Below, one piece after another: positions 29,366 to 37,034 of a stretch of 39,059 nucleotides of DNA. The stretch's first letter is position 1. Each line of letters opens with the position of its first letter. The stretch lies in IMG/VR virus record IMGVR_UViG_3300031841_004254, positions 1 through 39,059 of that record. One strand, 5' to 3'. Under the pieces are notes generated by a model. It was not told the origin of the DNA. It did no database searches and was given only the letters and a program-made list of their open reading frames with translations. The position numbers and the translations under genes were made by a program. The stretch comes from a virus.

Positions 29366-31930
29366 TTATCGACCGGAGGAGGAGTAAGCCAAGACAGACG
29401 TTAGGCGGTTACGGATAGGCGTTGGCGTTTTAATGGCTGAGTATTCTTCGCCATAAGCTTGCTTTTGCCCTGTTGGCACACCGTTGCTGTCCACCGCTTC
29501 AAATGGCATACCGGTTTGGAACGGCTTTGCCACGGTGTAAGTCGTTGTGCCACGTTGCCCCATAATGATTCGCTCATCACCTAAATCCACATTCGGCGCA
29601 TTGGTTGCCCATGCTGGAATGTTTTTAATGGTTTCTAAATCACCAGCTTCTGTTTGATCTGTACCCGCTTTTTTATTGCTGGTGTAGAACTGTTCGGCAT
29701 TGGTAATGCCATCATTTAACACAGGGCTCATTAACATAAAGTCTGGGTTAATAAAGCGATCTGCATTTAAAATTGCTTTGCGTGCGCCAACGGTTCTTAA
29801 TACATCATTCATGCGTTTTTCAACCGTTAGCGAGCCAACATCAGTATCCACTTTGGCAATATTAGTAGCGTAGCTGTAACTCACATCATCTGCGCCTGCT
29901 GCATCGGCTGGTGTTACGGGTACGCCCGCTTCATCTACATACTGAATGTAGCCAAGGTTATAATTTGTAACGCGGTAGTAAGTGGCCGCGGTTTGAGTGC
30001 CCGAACCGTCGTAAGCGCCAATTGCTGCGCCATTTAAACGCACAGTAATGGGGTTTTCTTCTGTTCCAACGGCGTTGCCTTGCAGATCACGCTGCTGGTG
30101 CGGGCGCACAATGGGGAATTGCGCTGTTTTAATCGTGCTAACCGTTGAGCCATCGAGTTGGCCATCAATCGCCTCGGTCGTGATATCAGCGGCTAAGTAA
30201 GCATCGGCGCTGCGTTGAATTTCGTTACAAATACGGCGTACTACTAATTCGCGCATAAAGCGTGCATTGCTTTCAACGTTACGTGCGTAGGCGTCCCAAT
30301 CTATACCGCTGGCACGTGAGAAGTGCATCACCTCGTTTGAAATAATAAACGCGATTTTCATTGGTAAAATATACGCTGTGTCCATTGCTTGGCTTACGCT
30401 GGCACGGTGAATAGGCTGGTTTTCGTACACAATGCCATCGTTTAGCACGGCTGAACCGTCACGTGTTTCATAAGGAATTTGCGTGGTGGCTGTTGCGCTA
30501 AAATCAGTTAGCGTGTTGACCAACTCTAATACGCGCAAATCAGACAGTGCCTCGCGAATAACCGTACGCTGGAAACCAATTGGCAAACTAGTGTCGCTAG
30601 TGGCTGTAGAGCCGCCGGATAATAACACCGCCTCGCGTTGAATAGCCGGTGCGTTCATTCGGTCAAACTCAGACAGCACTTTTTCAACAAATGGGCTGGC
30701 TTTTTCAGCTAGCTTTAATTTACCCACGCCGGCTTGCGATGTTTGCTTTAAGCCTGCATTAATTTTTTCTTGCAAGGACAACGCCGTGCGTTGGTCCGTT
30801 TGGCTAATGCGAACCGTTCCAGCCGGTGCATAACCCATGCTACCCAACTGAGCATTAACCGACATACTGGTACCCAGCTTAATTTGGTGCTCTGCCAGTT
30901 TTTTAATTTGTGGCTCGGTCATATCCGCCGTTACCATCTCCACCGCTTCGCCTAGTGTTTTGCGGGTGTCTTCATCTAGCGATTTAATGCTTTCAGATTC
31001 GGCCAGCAATGTTGTAAAAATGGCTTGGTTGGCAGTGAGAGTTTCGGCTAATTTAACGGCGCTGGCGGCTTTGGTTTGTTCGCGCTTATCTAACAGTGCA
31101 TTAATATCACTTTCGGATAATGTTTTGCCGCCTTCAGGGGTGTTAATAGATAAGTTAATTTCGCCTGCCCCTGCACCAGCGGCTTGTTCAGACAGTGTTT
31201 TACCTGTTTGCTCAAACTGGTCATATAGGCCTTTAATTTTGGCCTCGTCTTCGCCTAATGTTTTGGCGGTTTCCTCAAACGCGCCCACCAATTGGGTCAC
31301 AATGGCTTCGGATAATTTAAACCCTGTTAATGCAGTGGTTAACGATAGTAATAATGCTTGTAAGTTCATGGTTGCCTCTTCAGCTAGTTTTTTAAGTAGT
31401 TCCGGGTGTATAAGCACCGGGTGGGGCTGGCCTTCGGAAAGTCGCACGGGGTCCAGGTGTTTAATAACGGGTCTCACGGTTAAACCTGCGCCAAGTAGGG
31501 TTGGCCCATGTTCAAGTCCGGCTTCGTTATCTTTAAAATTTTGGTGAAATTCGGCAGACAGGTATTGAAAGCCTCTGTCTTTAACGGCTTTAATGCCGTA
31601 CTCTGTCCACTCTACAGCGGCGCACAATCGGTTACCTTTTACAGACAGGTTAATAATCTTGCCCGCTGCGCCATCGTCTGGCTTATGCGCCACATCTATA
31701 AAAATATCCTGCCCGTAGGCGTTGTTTTTAAAGTTACTAACCATGGCCAGCAACATATCTTTGCTAATTTCAAACTCACCGTAGCGTGGGTCGGTGAACG
31801 TACCTGTGCGCGTAACGGTTACTATGCTGGTGCGCTTACCTTCAGCTAGCGCTAGTTTTTGCTCGCTAACAAACCGAATAACGCCTTCAGAAGCCTTGGC
31901 AGATAGTTTAATAATGCGGTCTATTTTCAT
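29366..31930 (-). CDS. fused head maturation protease, scaffold and major capsid protein
   Basis: One 854-aa ORF containing three parts. Residues about 35-165 resemble the Mu gpI-like prohead protease: TGTFTDPRYGEFEISKDMLL, conserved VAHKPDDGAAGKI with His 82, and YLSAEFHQ with Ser 125. Residues about 188-400 are helical and charged like a scaffold. Residues about 410-854 are the major capsid domain (NAPAIQREAVLLSGGSTATS, LPIGFQRTVIREALSDLRVL, RMNDVLRTVGARKAILNADR, ITNAEQFYTSN). No stop codon or frameshift separates them. In most phages these are separate genes (Mu I, Z, T). An internal ATG at residue 188 has a good SD. The ORF starts after a terminator and the conserved promoter-like element copy 2; ATG 31930 lacks a strong SD. 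Confidence 0.8.
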   Translation of the reverse strand: MKIDRIIKLSAKASEGVIRFVSEQKLALAEGKRTSIVTVTRTGTFTDPRYGEFEISKDMLLAMVSNFKNNAYGQDIFIDVAHKPDDGAAGKIINLSVKGNRLCAAVEWTEYGIKAVKDRGFQYLSAEFHQNFKDNEAGLEHGPTLLGAGLTVRPVIKHLDPVRLSEGQPHPVLIHPELLKKLAEEATMNLQALLLSLTTALTGFKLSEAIVTQLVGAFEETAKTLGEDEAKIKGLYDQFEQTGKTLSEQAAGAGAGEINLSINTPEGGKTLSESDINALLDKREQTKAASAVKLAETLTANQAIFTTLLAESESIKSLDEDTRKTLGEAVEMVTADMTEPQIKKLAEHQIKLGTSMSVNAQLGSMGYAPAGTVRISQTDQRTALSLQEKINAGLKQTSQAGVGKLKLAEKASPFVEKVLSEFDRMNAPAIQREAVLLSGGSTATSDTSLPIGFQRTVIREALSDLRVLELVNTLTDFSATATTQIPYETRDGSAVLNDGIVYENQPIHRASVSQAMDTAYILPMKIAFIISNEVMHFSRASGIDWDAYARNVESNARFMRELVVRRICNEIQRSADAYLAADITTEAIDGQLDGSTVSTIKTAQFPIVRPHQQRDLQGNAVGTEENPITVRLNGAAIGAYDGSGTQTAATYYRVTNYNLGYIQYVDEAGVPVTPADAAGADDVSYSYATNIAKVDTDVGSLTVEKRMNDVLRTVGARKAILNADRFINPDFMLMSPVLNDGITNAEQFYTSNKKAGTDQTEAGDLETIKNIPAWATNAPNVDLGDERIIMGQRGTTTYTVAKPFQTGMPFEAVDSNGVPTGQKQAYGEEYSAIKTPTPIRNRLTSVLAYSSSGR
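31367..31380 (-). promoter_or_regulatory. internal ribosome binding site for scaffold/capsid start
   Basis: AAGAGGCAACC followed by ATG (31369) lies in frame at codon 188 of the fusion gene. GAGG is 6-7 nt from the ATG, a better SD than at the gene's own start. Translation from here would give a 667-aa scaffold-capsid protein without the protease, similar to nested scaffold genes in Mu (I/Z) and lambda (C/Nu3). Confidence 0.55.
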
Positions 31931-31952
31931 AATGTCATTTTGTTGGTCCCAT

Positions 31953-31994
31953 AAAAAAAGCCCCCAGCTCTCGTTTTAAGAGAACTGGGGGCTT
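31953..31994 (-). terminator. terminator between late promoter-like element and capsid fusion gene
   Basis: On the minus strand GCCCCCAGTTCTC pairs with GAGAGCTGGGGGC (one mismatch), followed by TTTTTTT. It lies about 60 bp downstream of promoter-like copy 2 and 22 bp before ATG 31930. RNA starting at the element must pass it to reach the capsid gene. It may also terminate the upstream lysis/fibre operon. Confidence 0.85.
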
Positions 31995-31999
31995 ATCGC

Positions 32000-32081
32000 T
32001 TAATGGTTGCGTGATGCCTTTTTTAGTTGGTTTTTACTATAACGCTAAAATGTTGCGCAAAAATACCCCAAATGTTGCTAC
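32000..32081 (-). promoter_or_regulatory. late-promoter-like element, copy 2 (capsid operon)
   Basis: It starts 6 bp after the stop of the 110-aa gene. It contains the same GTAGCAACATTTGGGG and TATTTTTGCGCAAC as copies 1 and 3. With copy 3 it also shares the following 45 bp, including TTATAGTAAAAACC and GGCATCACGC, and then a terminator. Both TATTTT and TATAGT are possible -10 boxes. Its position before the capsid gene suggests a late promoter. Confidence 0.6.
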
Positions 32082-32086
32082 CTTTT

Positions 32087-32419
32087 TTAAATGCCTTGTT
32101 TTGTTACCTTCAACGTGTCGTGAAATTCTTTATTGATGTTCGACGATGTATTGTTTAGCTCAACCAACAAATAATAATCATCGGCTGATAATGCCGCCAT
32201 TTCCGCCGGTGTAATGCTCACAATATAGCGCGTGTTATCCGGCGTTTGATCTGTGATGGTTTTATCAATAGCTTTTATTTCACCATCAATGCCACCCGAC
32301 TTTAATTTAACCACCAACTTGCACGTCCAGTCTGCTGAAAAGTTTTGCTCCACCCCATCAAGCTTTAAACCGTACTTAACCGATAATGATTCGCCTTGTT
32401 TTCTATTATAAATAGACAT
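32087..32419 (-). CDS. small protein downstream of the fibre-like gene
   Basis: A 110-aa, beta-rich protein (YNRKQGESLSVKYGLKLDGV, ADWTCKLVVKLKSGGIDGEI, NTRYIVSITPAEMAALSADD). The pattern resembles small Ig-like or baseplate N-terminal modules in which a strand with DG turn is repeated, but no family is certain. It starts 9 bp after the stop of the 504-aa gene, at ATG 32419, and the promoter-like element copy 2 follows its stop directly. Probably a fibre or lysis-module accessory protein. Confidence 0.5.
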   Translation of the reverse strand: MSIYNRKQGESLSVKYGLKLDGVEQNFSADWTCKLVVKLKSGGIDGEIKAIDKTITDQTPDNTRYIVSITPAEMAALSADDYYLLVELNNTSSNINKEFHDTLKVTKQGI

Positions 32420-32428
32420 AATTATTCC

Positions 32429-33943
32429 CTAATCTATTAGCGGATCTATCAATACCTCTTCTGATAAACCTTTTGTTATTATTTCACTCGACAGGCCTGC
32501 CATAACAACCTGCTCTTGTATAAACTCTATGGTGCTAAATGTAATGCCTGCGCCTACTATAACGGCATCTACCCCTGCACTCGCGGATTCGCCCACCTTC
32601 TTTAGTGCCGCATTAAATGAGGCTGAAACCGATTTAATTTTAATCAATATCGCACTTAATACGGCACCAACGGCCTGTGCTTTTTTTAATAACCCATCCA
32701 TTAAAGAGCTATTAACAATGCCATTTTTTTGTAGCAGCGCATGAATACTCGCTTGCATCCCAAGTTTTTTAAGCAACAAAGAATCTGCGCCAATATCAGC
32801 AGAAAGTGTTTTACTCAGCATTGCGTTTAATGATGCAAGTTGTTTTTGATCTGTGGCTTTTAATAGCGCATCTACGTTTATATTTTGCGTAAGCCCAATG
32901 GATTTCAATAGCGCGTTTACCCCTGTGGCGATGGTTAAGGTGGATGACGCCCCACTTTGTAAAATGGAATCTAAAGAGACGGTAATAGCCACATTTTTTT
33001 GCAATACACTGTCAACGTTAGCGGCCAAGCTAAATGACTTTTGCACCAGTGCGTCTAATGCGGTGTTGGCGGAAATGCTTTGCTGTAACAATGCATTAAG
33101 CAAGACGGGGTTTTGCACTGCGTGCTGCAATAGGCTGTCCATGCTGGTGTTGTTGATCATATTTTCGCCCAGCAAGGCATCAACCCCTAATGACGACTGA
33201 TACCTTTTTACTAACGCCGCATCTAATCCTGTTATGGCCAACAGCGTTTTTTGAAGCAAGGCGTTAATATCAGCCTCACCACTTACGTTACGCTTTAGCG
33301 CTGCATCAAGCGAGCTAATGGTGCTGCCAGCCACGGCTAATGCGGCATCTAGCCCTGTTAATTTAACAATACCGGCCTTTTGCAACGCGGCATCCATTGA
33401 TGGCTGCGCCAATATGTTTTGCTTTTGCACCAGCGCTGCAAAACTGCTTGTTTGTGTGAATGTGGTTACGCTAGCTGAATACTCAACGTCCCAGTCTATA
33501 AATTGGAATTCGCCGGTGGTGCGATTGCTTGGTGATCCCCCCGACTTAATAGCCTCTACCTCAATTTCAACTTGTGACCCGTTGGCTGTGCCGAGTAATG
33601 TTGCATCCCACGTTATTTGACGGGTGACTCCTGTTGTACTGGCACTGGCCCAGGTATCTATCGCCGAGCCGCCGTTGATTCGTGTTCCATTTTCGCGCAA
33701 ATAGGCATTAAATGTAACACTTCTTGCGTTGGCAGTTACGCGATACTTTACTGTAAAACCTTGCAGCCCTGCGCCCGTTGTGGGGTTTCCCGTTGGCGAA
33801 GGGAACGACACCGCAACAACTGAATTGGCGTTATTACTGCTAGCAGTTAGCCATGCGGCATCATCAGAATTTATGTCGGCTAGTGTGCCAGCTAGGTTGC
33901 TTTGTAGTAGTAAAGCATCGGGTAGTTGTGTTTCGGCGGTCAC
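32429..33943 (-). CDS. fibre-like protein with about 21 tandem 15-residue repeats
   Basis: 504 aa. The N-terminal 155 residues form a beta-rich domain (GFTVKYRVTANARSVTFNAY, TTGEFQFIDWDVEYSAS) resembling a sugar-binding jelly roll. From about 160 to 480 follow roughly 21 imperfect repeats of 14-16 residues, consensus LDALLQKxxxxxx, which should form short helices or a repeated coiled structure. The end (FSTIEFIQEQVVMAGLSSEI) is separate. The GTG start at 33943 is just after the previous stop. Fibre or spike function is inferred from the domain layout and from the small putative structural genes before it. No tail-fibre family is recognised. Confidence 0.55.
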   Translation of the reverse strand: MTAETQLPDALLLQSNLAGTLADINSDDAAWLTASSNNANSVVAVSFPSPTGNPTTGAGLQGFTVKYRVTANARSVTFNAYLRENGTRINGGSAIDTWASASTTGVTRQITWDATLLGTANGSQVEIEVEAIKSGGSPSNRTTGEFQFIDWDVEYSASVTTFTQTSSFAALVQKQNILAQPSMDAALQKAGIVKLTGLDAALAVAGSTISSLDAALKRNVSGEADINALLQKTLLAITGLDAALVKRYQSSLGVDALLGENMINNTSMDSLLQHAVQNPVLLNALLQQSISANTALDALVQKSFSLAANVDSVLQKNVAITVSLDSILQSGASSTLTIATGVNALLKSIGLTQNINVDALLKATDQKQLASLNAMLSKTLSADIGADSLLLKKLGMQASIHALLQKNGIVNSSLMDGLLKKAQAVGAVLSAILIKIKSVSASFNAALKKVGESASAGVDAVIVGAGITFSTIEFIQEQVVMAGLSSEIITKGLSEEVLIDPLID

Positions 33944-33945
33944 AT

Positions 33946-34197
33946 CTAGGGCTTAAGGTTTGCTTGTTTAGTTAAAACGAAGTGCCCGTTGCCATTGCAA
34001 TACAGGTACACATCATCTAGCTTGCACACCAACAATGACGATTGGGTTGCGCCATCGGTGGCAAACGGCTTGACCGCCCTGCGGTGGAATATTTTCTTGT
34101 CACCTTCACCAATAACCGACACCTTGGTATCAAAACGAATCGCATGCGATTCGTCCTGCTCGTTGCTTATTTCAAAATCAACGAAATTAGATTTCAT
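33946..34197 (-). CDS. small protein overlapping the preceding gene
   Basis: An 83-aa protein starting MKSNFVDFEISNEQDESHAI. ATG 34197 lies 11 bp inside the upstream gene's end. A beta-rich composition (FDTKVSVIGEGDKKIFHRRA, LLVCKLDDVYLYCNGNGHFV) suggests a small barrel. Its stop is directly followed by the fibre-like gene's GTG. Function unknown; probably an accessory of the fibre module. Confidence 0.5.
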   Translation of the reverse strand: MKSNFVDFEISNEQDESHAIRFDTKVSVIGEGDKKIFHRRAVKPFATDGATQSSLLVCKLDDVYLYCNGNGHFVLTKQANLKP

Positions 34198-34678
34198 CGT
34201 ATGAGAACGTGGCTGTTTCTGCGCCCAACGCGCCCTGCGTTGCGGTTGATCCAACTTCTAGCGCCATCACAACATGATCGGCCTTTTCGCCCGTGCCTGT
34301 GAATGGGCCAGCGCCGAGTGATAACGGTGCTGCCGATGTATAACTGAACGCATCTAAATAACCCGTGTTTGATGTTGCCTCTGCTGGCGTTGCGTAAGCC
34401 GCAACGGCTTTAGCCCATAACAAAACACCCGTGCCGAAACCATTTGCACCATCCATATAAAATTCGACATTACTGATTTCTGTGTCGGGAGCAACGGTCA
34501 CATTTAGCCGCAGCCATTTTTCAAACGACCAATCACTACCTGCTGCGGGAATAACCATGGGGTTGGCTGTATCTACATTGGCATCATCGGCATTTTTAAA
34601 CCGTATCGTACCGGCGGTTTTATCGGTTAATACTGGGGTTGCTGTGTTTTTTTCTACAATTTGTACTGTGGCGACCAT
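34187..34678 (-). CDS. structural protein of the lysis/fibre module
   Basis: A 163-aa, beta-rich protein without Cys (MVATVQIVEKNTATPVLTDK...). The central phrase WLRLNVTVAPDTEISNVEFY is typical of beta-sandwich phage structural proteins, and the C-terminal part AGPFTGTGEKADHVVMALEV is similar. It precedes the small overlapping gene and the fibre-like gene. A head-fibre or tail-spike accessory is plausible; no family is recognised. Confidence 0.5.
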   Translation of the reverse strand: MVATVQIVEKNTATPVLTDKTAGTIRFKNADDANVDTANPMVIPAAGSDWSFEKWLRLNVTVAPDTEISNVEFYMDGANGFGTGVLLWAKAVAAYATPAEATSNTGYLDAFSYTSAAPLSLGAGPFTGTGEKADHVVMALEVGSTATQGALGAETATFSYDEI

Positions 34679-34714
34679 GTTTAAGCCCTCTGCTTAGGTG
34701 GTTTATTAGAGTAG

Positions 34715-34993
34715 TTAATCATCTTCGTTAAGCGATAGTTCTCGCTCACTTAACTTTTCATTCTCGTTTTTTATTTGAATATCTAGCAGCTCAATCGCGC
34801 GGCGTTTATGCCTTGCATTTGCTCTGGCTGTATAAATCATCGTGACTATTGAGGTGATACCGATGGCAACACCAACGACTTCGCTTATTGTTAAGCCTGC
34901 AACGACGAGCCCTGCGCCACTTGCTGCATAGGACACTTTGGTGGCTAAAGTTGGCGCTATGGCGTCTGATACTTGCTCTGAAAACTCACTCAT
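34715..34993 (-). CDS. holin candidate
   Basis: A 92-aa protein with two hydrophobic segments (YAASGAGLVVAGLTISEVVG and VAIGITSIVTMIYTA, about residues 26-60) separated by a short turn, then a very basic/helical C-terminus (RANARHKRRAIELLDIQIKN). The length, the two membrane helices and the charged tail fit class II holins, which open the inner membrane to release the endolysin. It sits beside the NlpC/P60-like hydrolase gene, supporting a lysis role. The start at ATG 34993 lacks a strong SD. Confidence 0.65.
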   Translation of the reverse strand: MSEFSEQVSDAIAPTLATKVSYAASGAGLVVAGLTISEVVGVAIGITSIVTMIYTARANARHKRRAIELLDIQIKNENEKLSERELSLNEDD

Positions 34994-35034
34994 GATGCTT
35001 TAAACTCCATTGGTTTGTTTTTGTTATCCCAACG

Positions 35035-35517
35035 CTACTTGCTGGCATTAGCATTCTCCGTTACTACCGTTGAATTAAATTTAAGCAATGGCGACCAGCT
35101 AAGTGTTACCGGTGAAATTTTATAAGCATCGACTCTTGCTAGCAGTGGAGCACCACCGGCGATGCAAATAGCTAGTGCTATCTCAGAGCATATCCAAGCG
35201 TCTTTGTTGTCGCCTGATGTGTTTGTTAGGAATTTTAAAATTGTTCGGTAGCCGTAAGGCTTGTCGATTTGTGACTCTGCAAACTTCAATGCAGCTTCTT
35301 CATTAACGGGTGCATCAATATCAAAAATAACCACCTCTGTCCCAGGCGTATGCCCATCCGATAGCGATTTTATCCAACGGACTGAGTTAGTACCTTGCCA
35401 CGCCTCTAAAACACGTCCATCATCAAATATGACAGCTACATGAGAATATTCACCACGAGTTTTCCATCGTATGAGCCGTGAAGTAATTGATTTGCCTTTG
35501 TAGAAAGCTAGTTTCAT
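35035..35517 (-). CDS. NlpC/P60-like (YiiX-type) cysteine hydrolase
   Basis: A 160-aa protein like the permuted NlpC/P60 (YiiX/CHAP-related) family: SRLIRWKTRGEYSHVAVIFD with the His in YSHVAVIF, then DKPYGYRTILKFL, and the Cys in WICSEIALAI. Such enzymes cleave peptidoglycan stem peptides or lipid/peptide amides. Next to the holin candidate it may be a second lysis enzyme. It begins at ATG 35517, 15 bp after a strong terminator, so its mRNA must read through. The family link is by motif order; the substrate is unknown. Confidence 0.65.
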   Translation of the reverse strand: MKLAFYKGKSITSRLIRWKTRGEYSHVAVIFDDGRVLEAWQGTNSVRWIKSLSDGHTPGTEVVIFDIDAPVNEEAALKFAESQIDKPYGYRTILKFLTNTSGDNKDAWICSEIALAICIAGGAPLLARVDAYKISPVTLSWSPLLKFNSTVVTENANASK

Positions 35518-35531
35518 TTATTTTTCCCAAC

Positions 35532-35568
35532 AAAAAAGCCCAGCTCTCCTATTAGGAAAGCTGGGCTT
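35532..35568 (-). terminator. terminator between late promoter-like element and lysis module
   Basis: On the minus strand AAGCCCAGCT pairs with AGCTGGGCTT around an imperfect loop region (CCTAATAGGAG), followed by TTTTTT. It lies about 60 bp downstream of promoter-like copy 3 and 15 bp ahead of ATG 35517. The stem differs in length from that at 31953-31994, but the flanks (AAGCGATAAGCCC) are the same. Confidence 0.85.
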
Positions 35569-35579
35569 ATCGCTTTGAG

Positions 35580-35653
35580 TGCGTGATGCCTTTTTTAGTT
35601 GGTTTTTACTATAACGCTAAAATATTGCGCAAAAACACCCCAAATGTTGCTAC
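35580..35653 (-). promoter_or_regulatory. late-promoter-like element, copy 3 (lysis module)
   Basis: The element (GTAGCAACATTTGGGG, then TGTTTTTGCGCAATA) overlaps the last 4 bases of the Com-like gene. With copy 2 it shares about 70 bp with only two substitutions, including the downstream TTATAGTAAAAACC and GGCATCACGC. It is the presumed promoter for the lysis/fibre module. It is unusual that a terminator immediately follows. Confidence 0.6.
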
Positions 35654-35835
35654 GCTTTGTAATTAATGGGCAATTTAATCCATGTTTTACAGCGCTTGCA
35701 TTTGCCTTCGCTGCTGTGTGGCAATAGTCGAATAGCGGTCACTTGTTTAATAACCAAACCATCAAACACGGTATTGGCACAGGTTGGGCAGTTTATCGCT
35801 GGGCGTGGCTGCTGTAGGTGGGCTAGGTTAGTCAT
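35650..35835 (-). CDS. Com-like zinc-finger protein
   Basis: A 61-aa protein with two CxxC pairs (CPTCANTVFDGLVI, then GKCKRCKTWIKLPI), the form of the Mu Com family: CxxC...K...CKRCK. In Mu, Com is an RNA-binding zinc finger that activates translation of mom. No Mom-like gene is seen here, so it may regulate another late mRNA or serve as a small structural zinc protein. It follows the gpF-like gene by 12 bp and its end overlaps promoter-like copy 3. Confidence 0.65.
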   Translation of the reverse strand: MTNLAHLQQPRPAINCPTCANTVFDGLVIKQVTAIRLLPHSSEGKCKRCKTWIKLPINYKA

Positions 35836-35847
35836 TGTTAACCTGCA

Positions 35848-36972
35848 TTAGTCGTCTGGCTGCCACTTGTCTGGCATAGCGCCTTTTTGTTCGTAGCGTT
35901 TTTTCAATACATTCCATGGCGTTTTTATTTGGTTCTCTTTTAACAAATCACGCTTTAGCGCCATTCGTTTTTTGCGCGAGCCTAATACGTTTTCTTGAAT
36001 AATAATACTTTGTTTATTTAACCAATCAATTCGCGTTTCTTTGCCAGCCCTATCGTCGTTGCTTATTTGGTCTATAAACACGGTTTCTTCATAACTAAGG
36101 GTATTGGGGTGCGCTGGCCACGGGCTTTTGCCTTTTGGGTAAACACCAGGGCCAAGGCCGTAGCGGTTAACCTTAGCGTGCATATCGCAAATGTCCGGCC
36201 GTGGATGGCTGGGGGATAATAAAAACCGAGTGCCCACCACATCCGGGTGAGAAAAGGCGGTGTTTTGATAAGCTATACCATGCGCTCGGTTTATTTCTGT
36301 TCGCATCAGTCGCATGGCGTTGCTCATGGGTGAACCGGGTCCGTTCATTAAGCCCTGTTTAATATCGTTAATTATTTTATTCGCTTGGGCGGCGTTCATT
36401 TTGCTTAGCACATCGGCTGGAACTGATTCGCCACGGGCTAAAAATTCACGCGCCGCTTGGCTGGCAGAATGGCCTTGTATAACGGCCTGCTCAATCGCTT
36501 CTTGCACTACACGCCTTGCGTGTTTATCGGTTCGCCAAATTCTGTCGCTTAGTTGCAAGCCATCTTCTGCTATAAAGCTACGCGCGGCACGAACCGCATC
36601 TTCAGCCAAATTAGTTAGCGAGGCAGACAGCACGGCAGATTCAGCAACAAACGGCTGAACGCCCACCGTAGCGCCTATATTAAGCCCGTTGGACAATACC
36701 CCATCGCGCAAATCTTCTAATTGAGCTAAACCGCTGTTAGCCTGCGCAATAAGCCGCTGCAATACTTCAAGGCGTACATTGCCATCGGCACCGGCAAAGG
36801 CTTCAATATCACGCGACAAACGATCAACCGTTTCACGATAAATACGCTTTAACTCACGCCGCGCATCCGCATCCACCACCCCCATATCGCGCCGCGCTTT
36901 AGCAGACGCACGACGAATAGCCGCTTGCTTGGCAAGGCGGTTAGGGTCTTCGGCTAGGGCTGTGTTGTTCAT
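35848..36972 (-). CDS. gpF-like minor head/head morphogenesis protein
   Basis: A 374-aa protein of the SPP1 gp7/Mu gpF family. The typical C-terminal module is visible: AMRLMRTEINRAHGIAYQNT (R-T-E-x-x-R/A), then DICDMHAKVNRYGLGPGVYP with conserved D-C-H, and PWPAHPNTLSYE. The N-terminal 170 residues are helical and Arg/Glu-rich (RELKRIYRETVDRLSRDIEA). It helps assemble the procapsid around the portal. In Mu-like phages it follows the portal directly; here the small cassette ORFs lie between them, assuming the window ends join. Confidence 0.85.
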   Translation of the reverse strand: MNNTALAEDPNRLAKQAAIRRASAKARRDMGVVDADARRELKRIYRETVDRLSRDIEAFAGADGNVRLEVLQRLIAQANSGLAQLEDLRDGVLSNGLNIGATVGVQPFVAESAVLSASLTNLAEDAVRAARSFIAEDGLQLSDRIWRTDKHARRVVQEAIEQAVIQGHSASQAAREFLARGESVPADVLSKMNAAQANKIINDIKQGLMNGPGSPMSNAMRLMRTEINRAHGIAYQNTAFSHPDVVGTRFLLSPSHPRPDICDMHAKVNRYGLGPGVYPKGKSPWPAHPNTLSYEETVFIDQISNDDRAGKETRIDWLNKQSIIIQENVLGSRKKRMALKRDLLKENQIKTPWNVLKKRYEQKGAMPDKWQPDD

Positions 36973-37034
36973 AATTTCTTTTTTATAACTATCGCATGAA
37001 CCGGACGCGGGAAAATGCGCCGGTTATGCGGGTG

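Noticed and set aside
30960-31547. 195-aa open frame on the plus strand within the capsid fusion gene
   Set aside because: Shadow of the minus-strand coding sequence; no SD, Ser/Asn-biased composition and opposite to all late genes.
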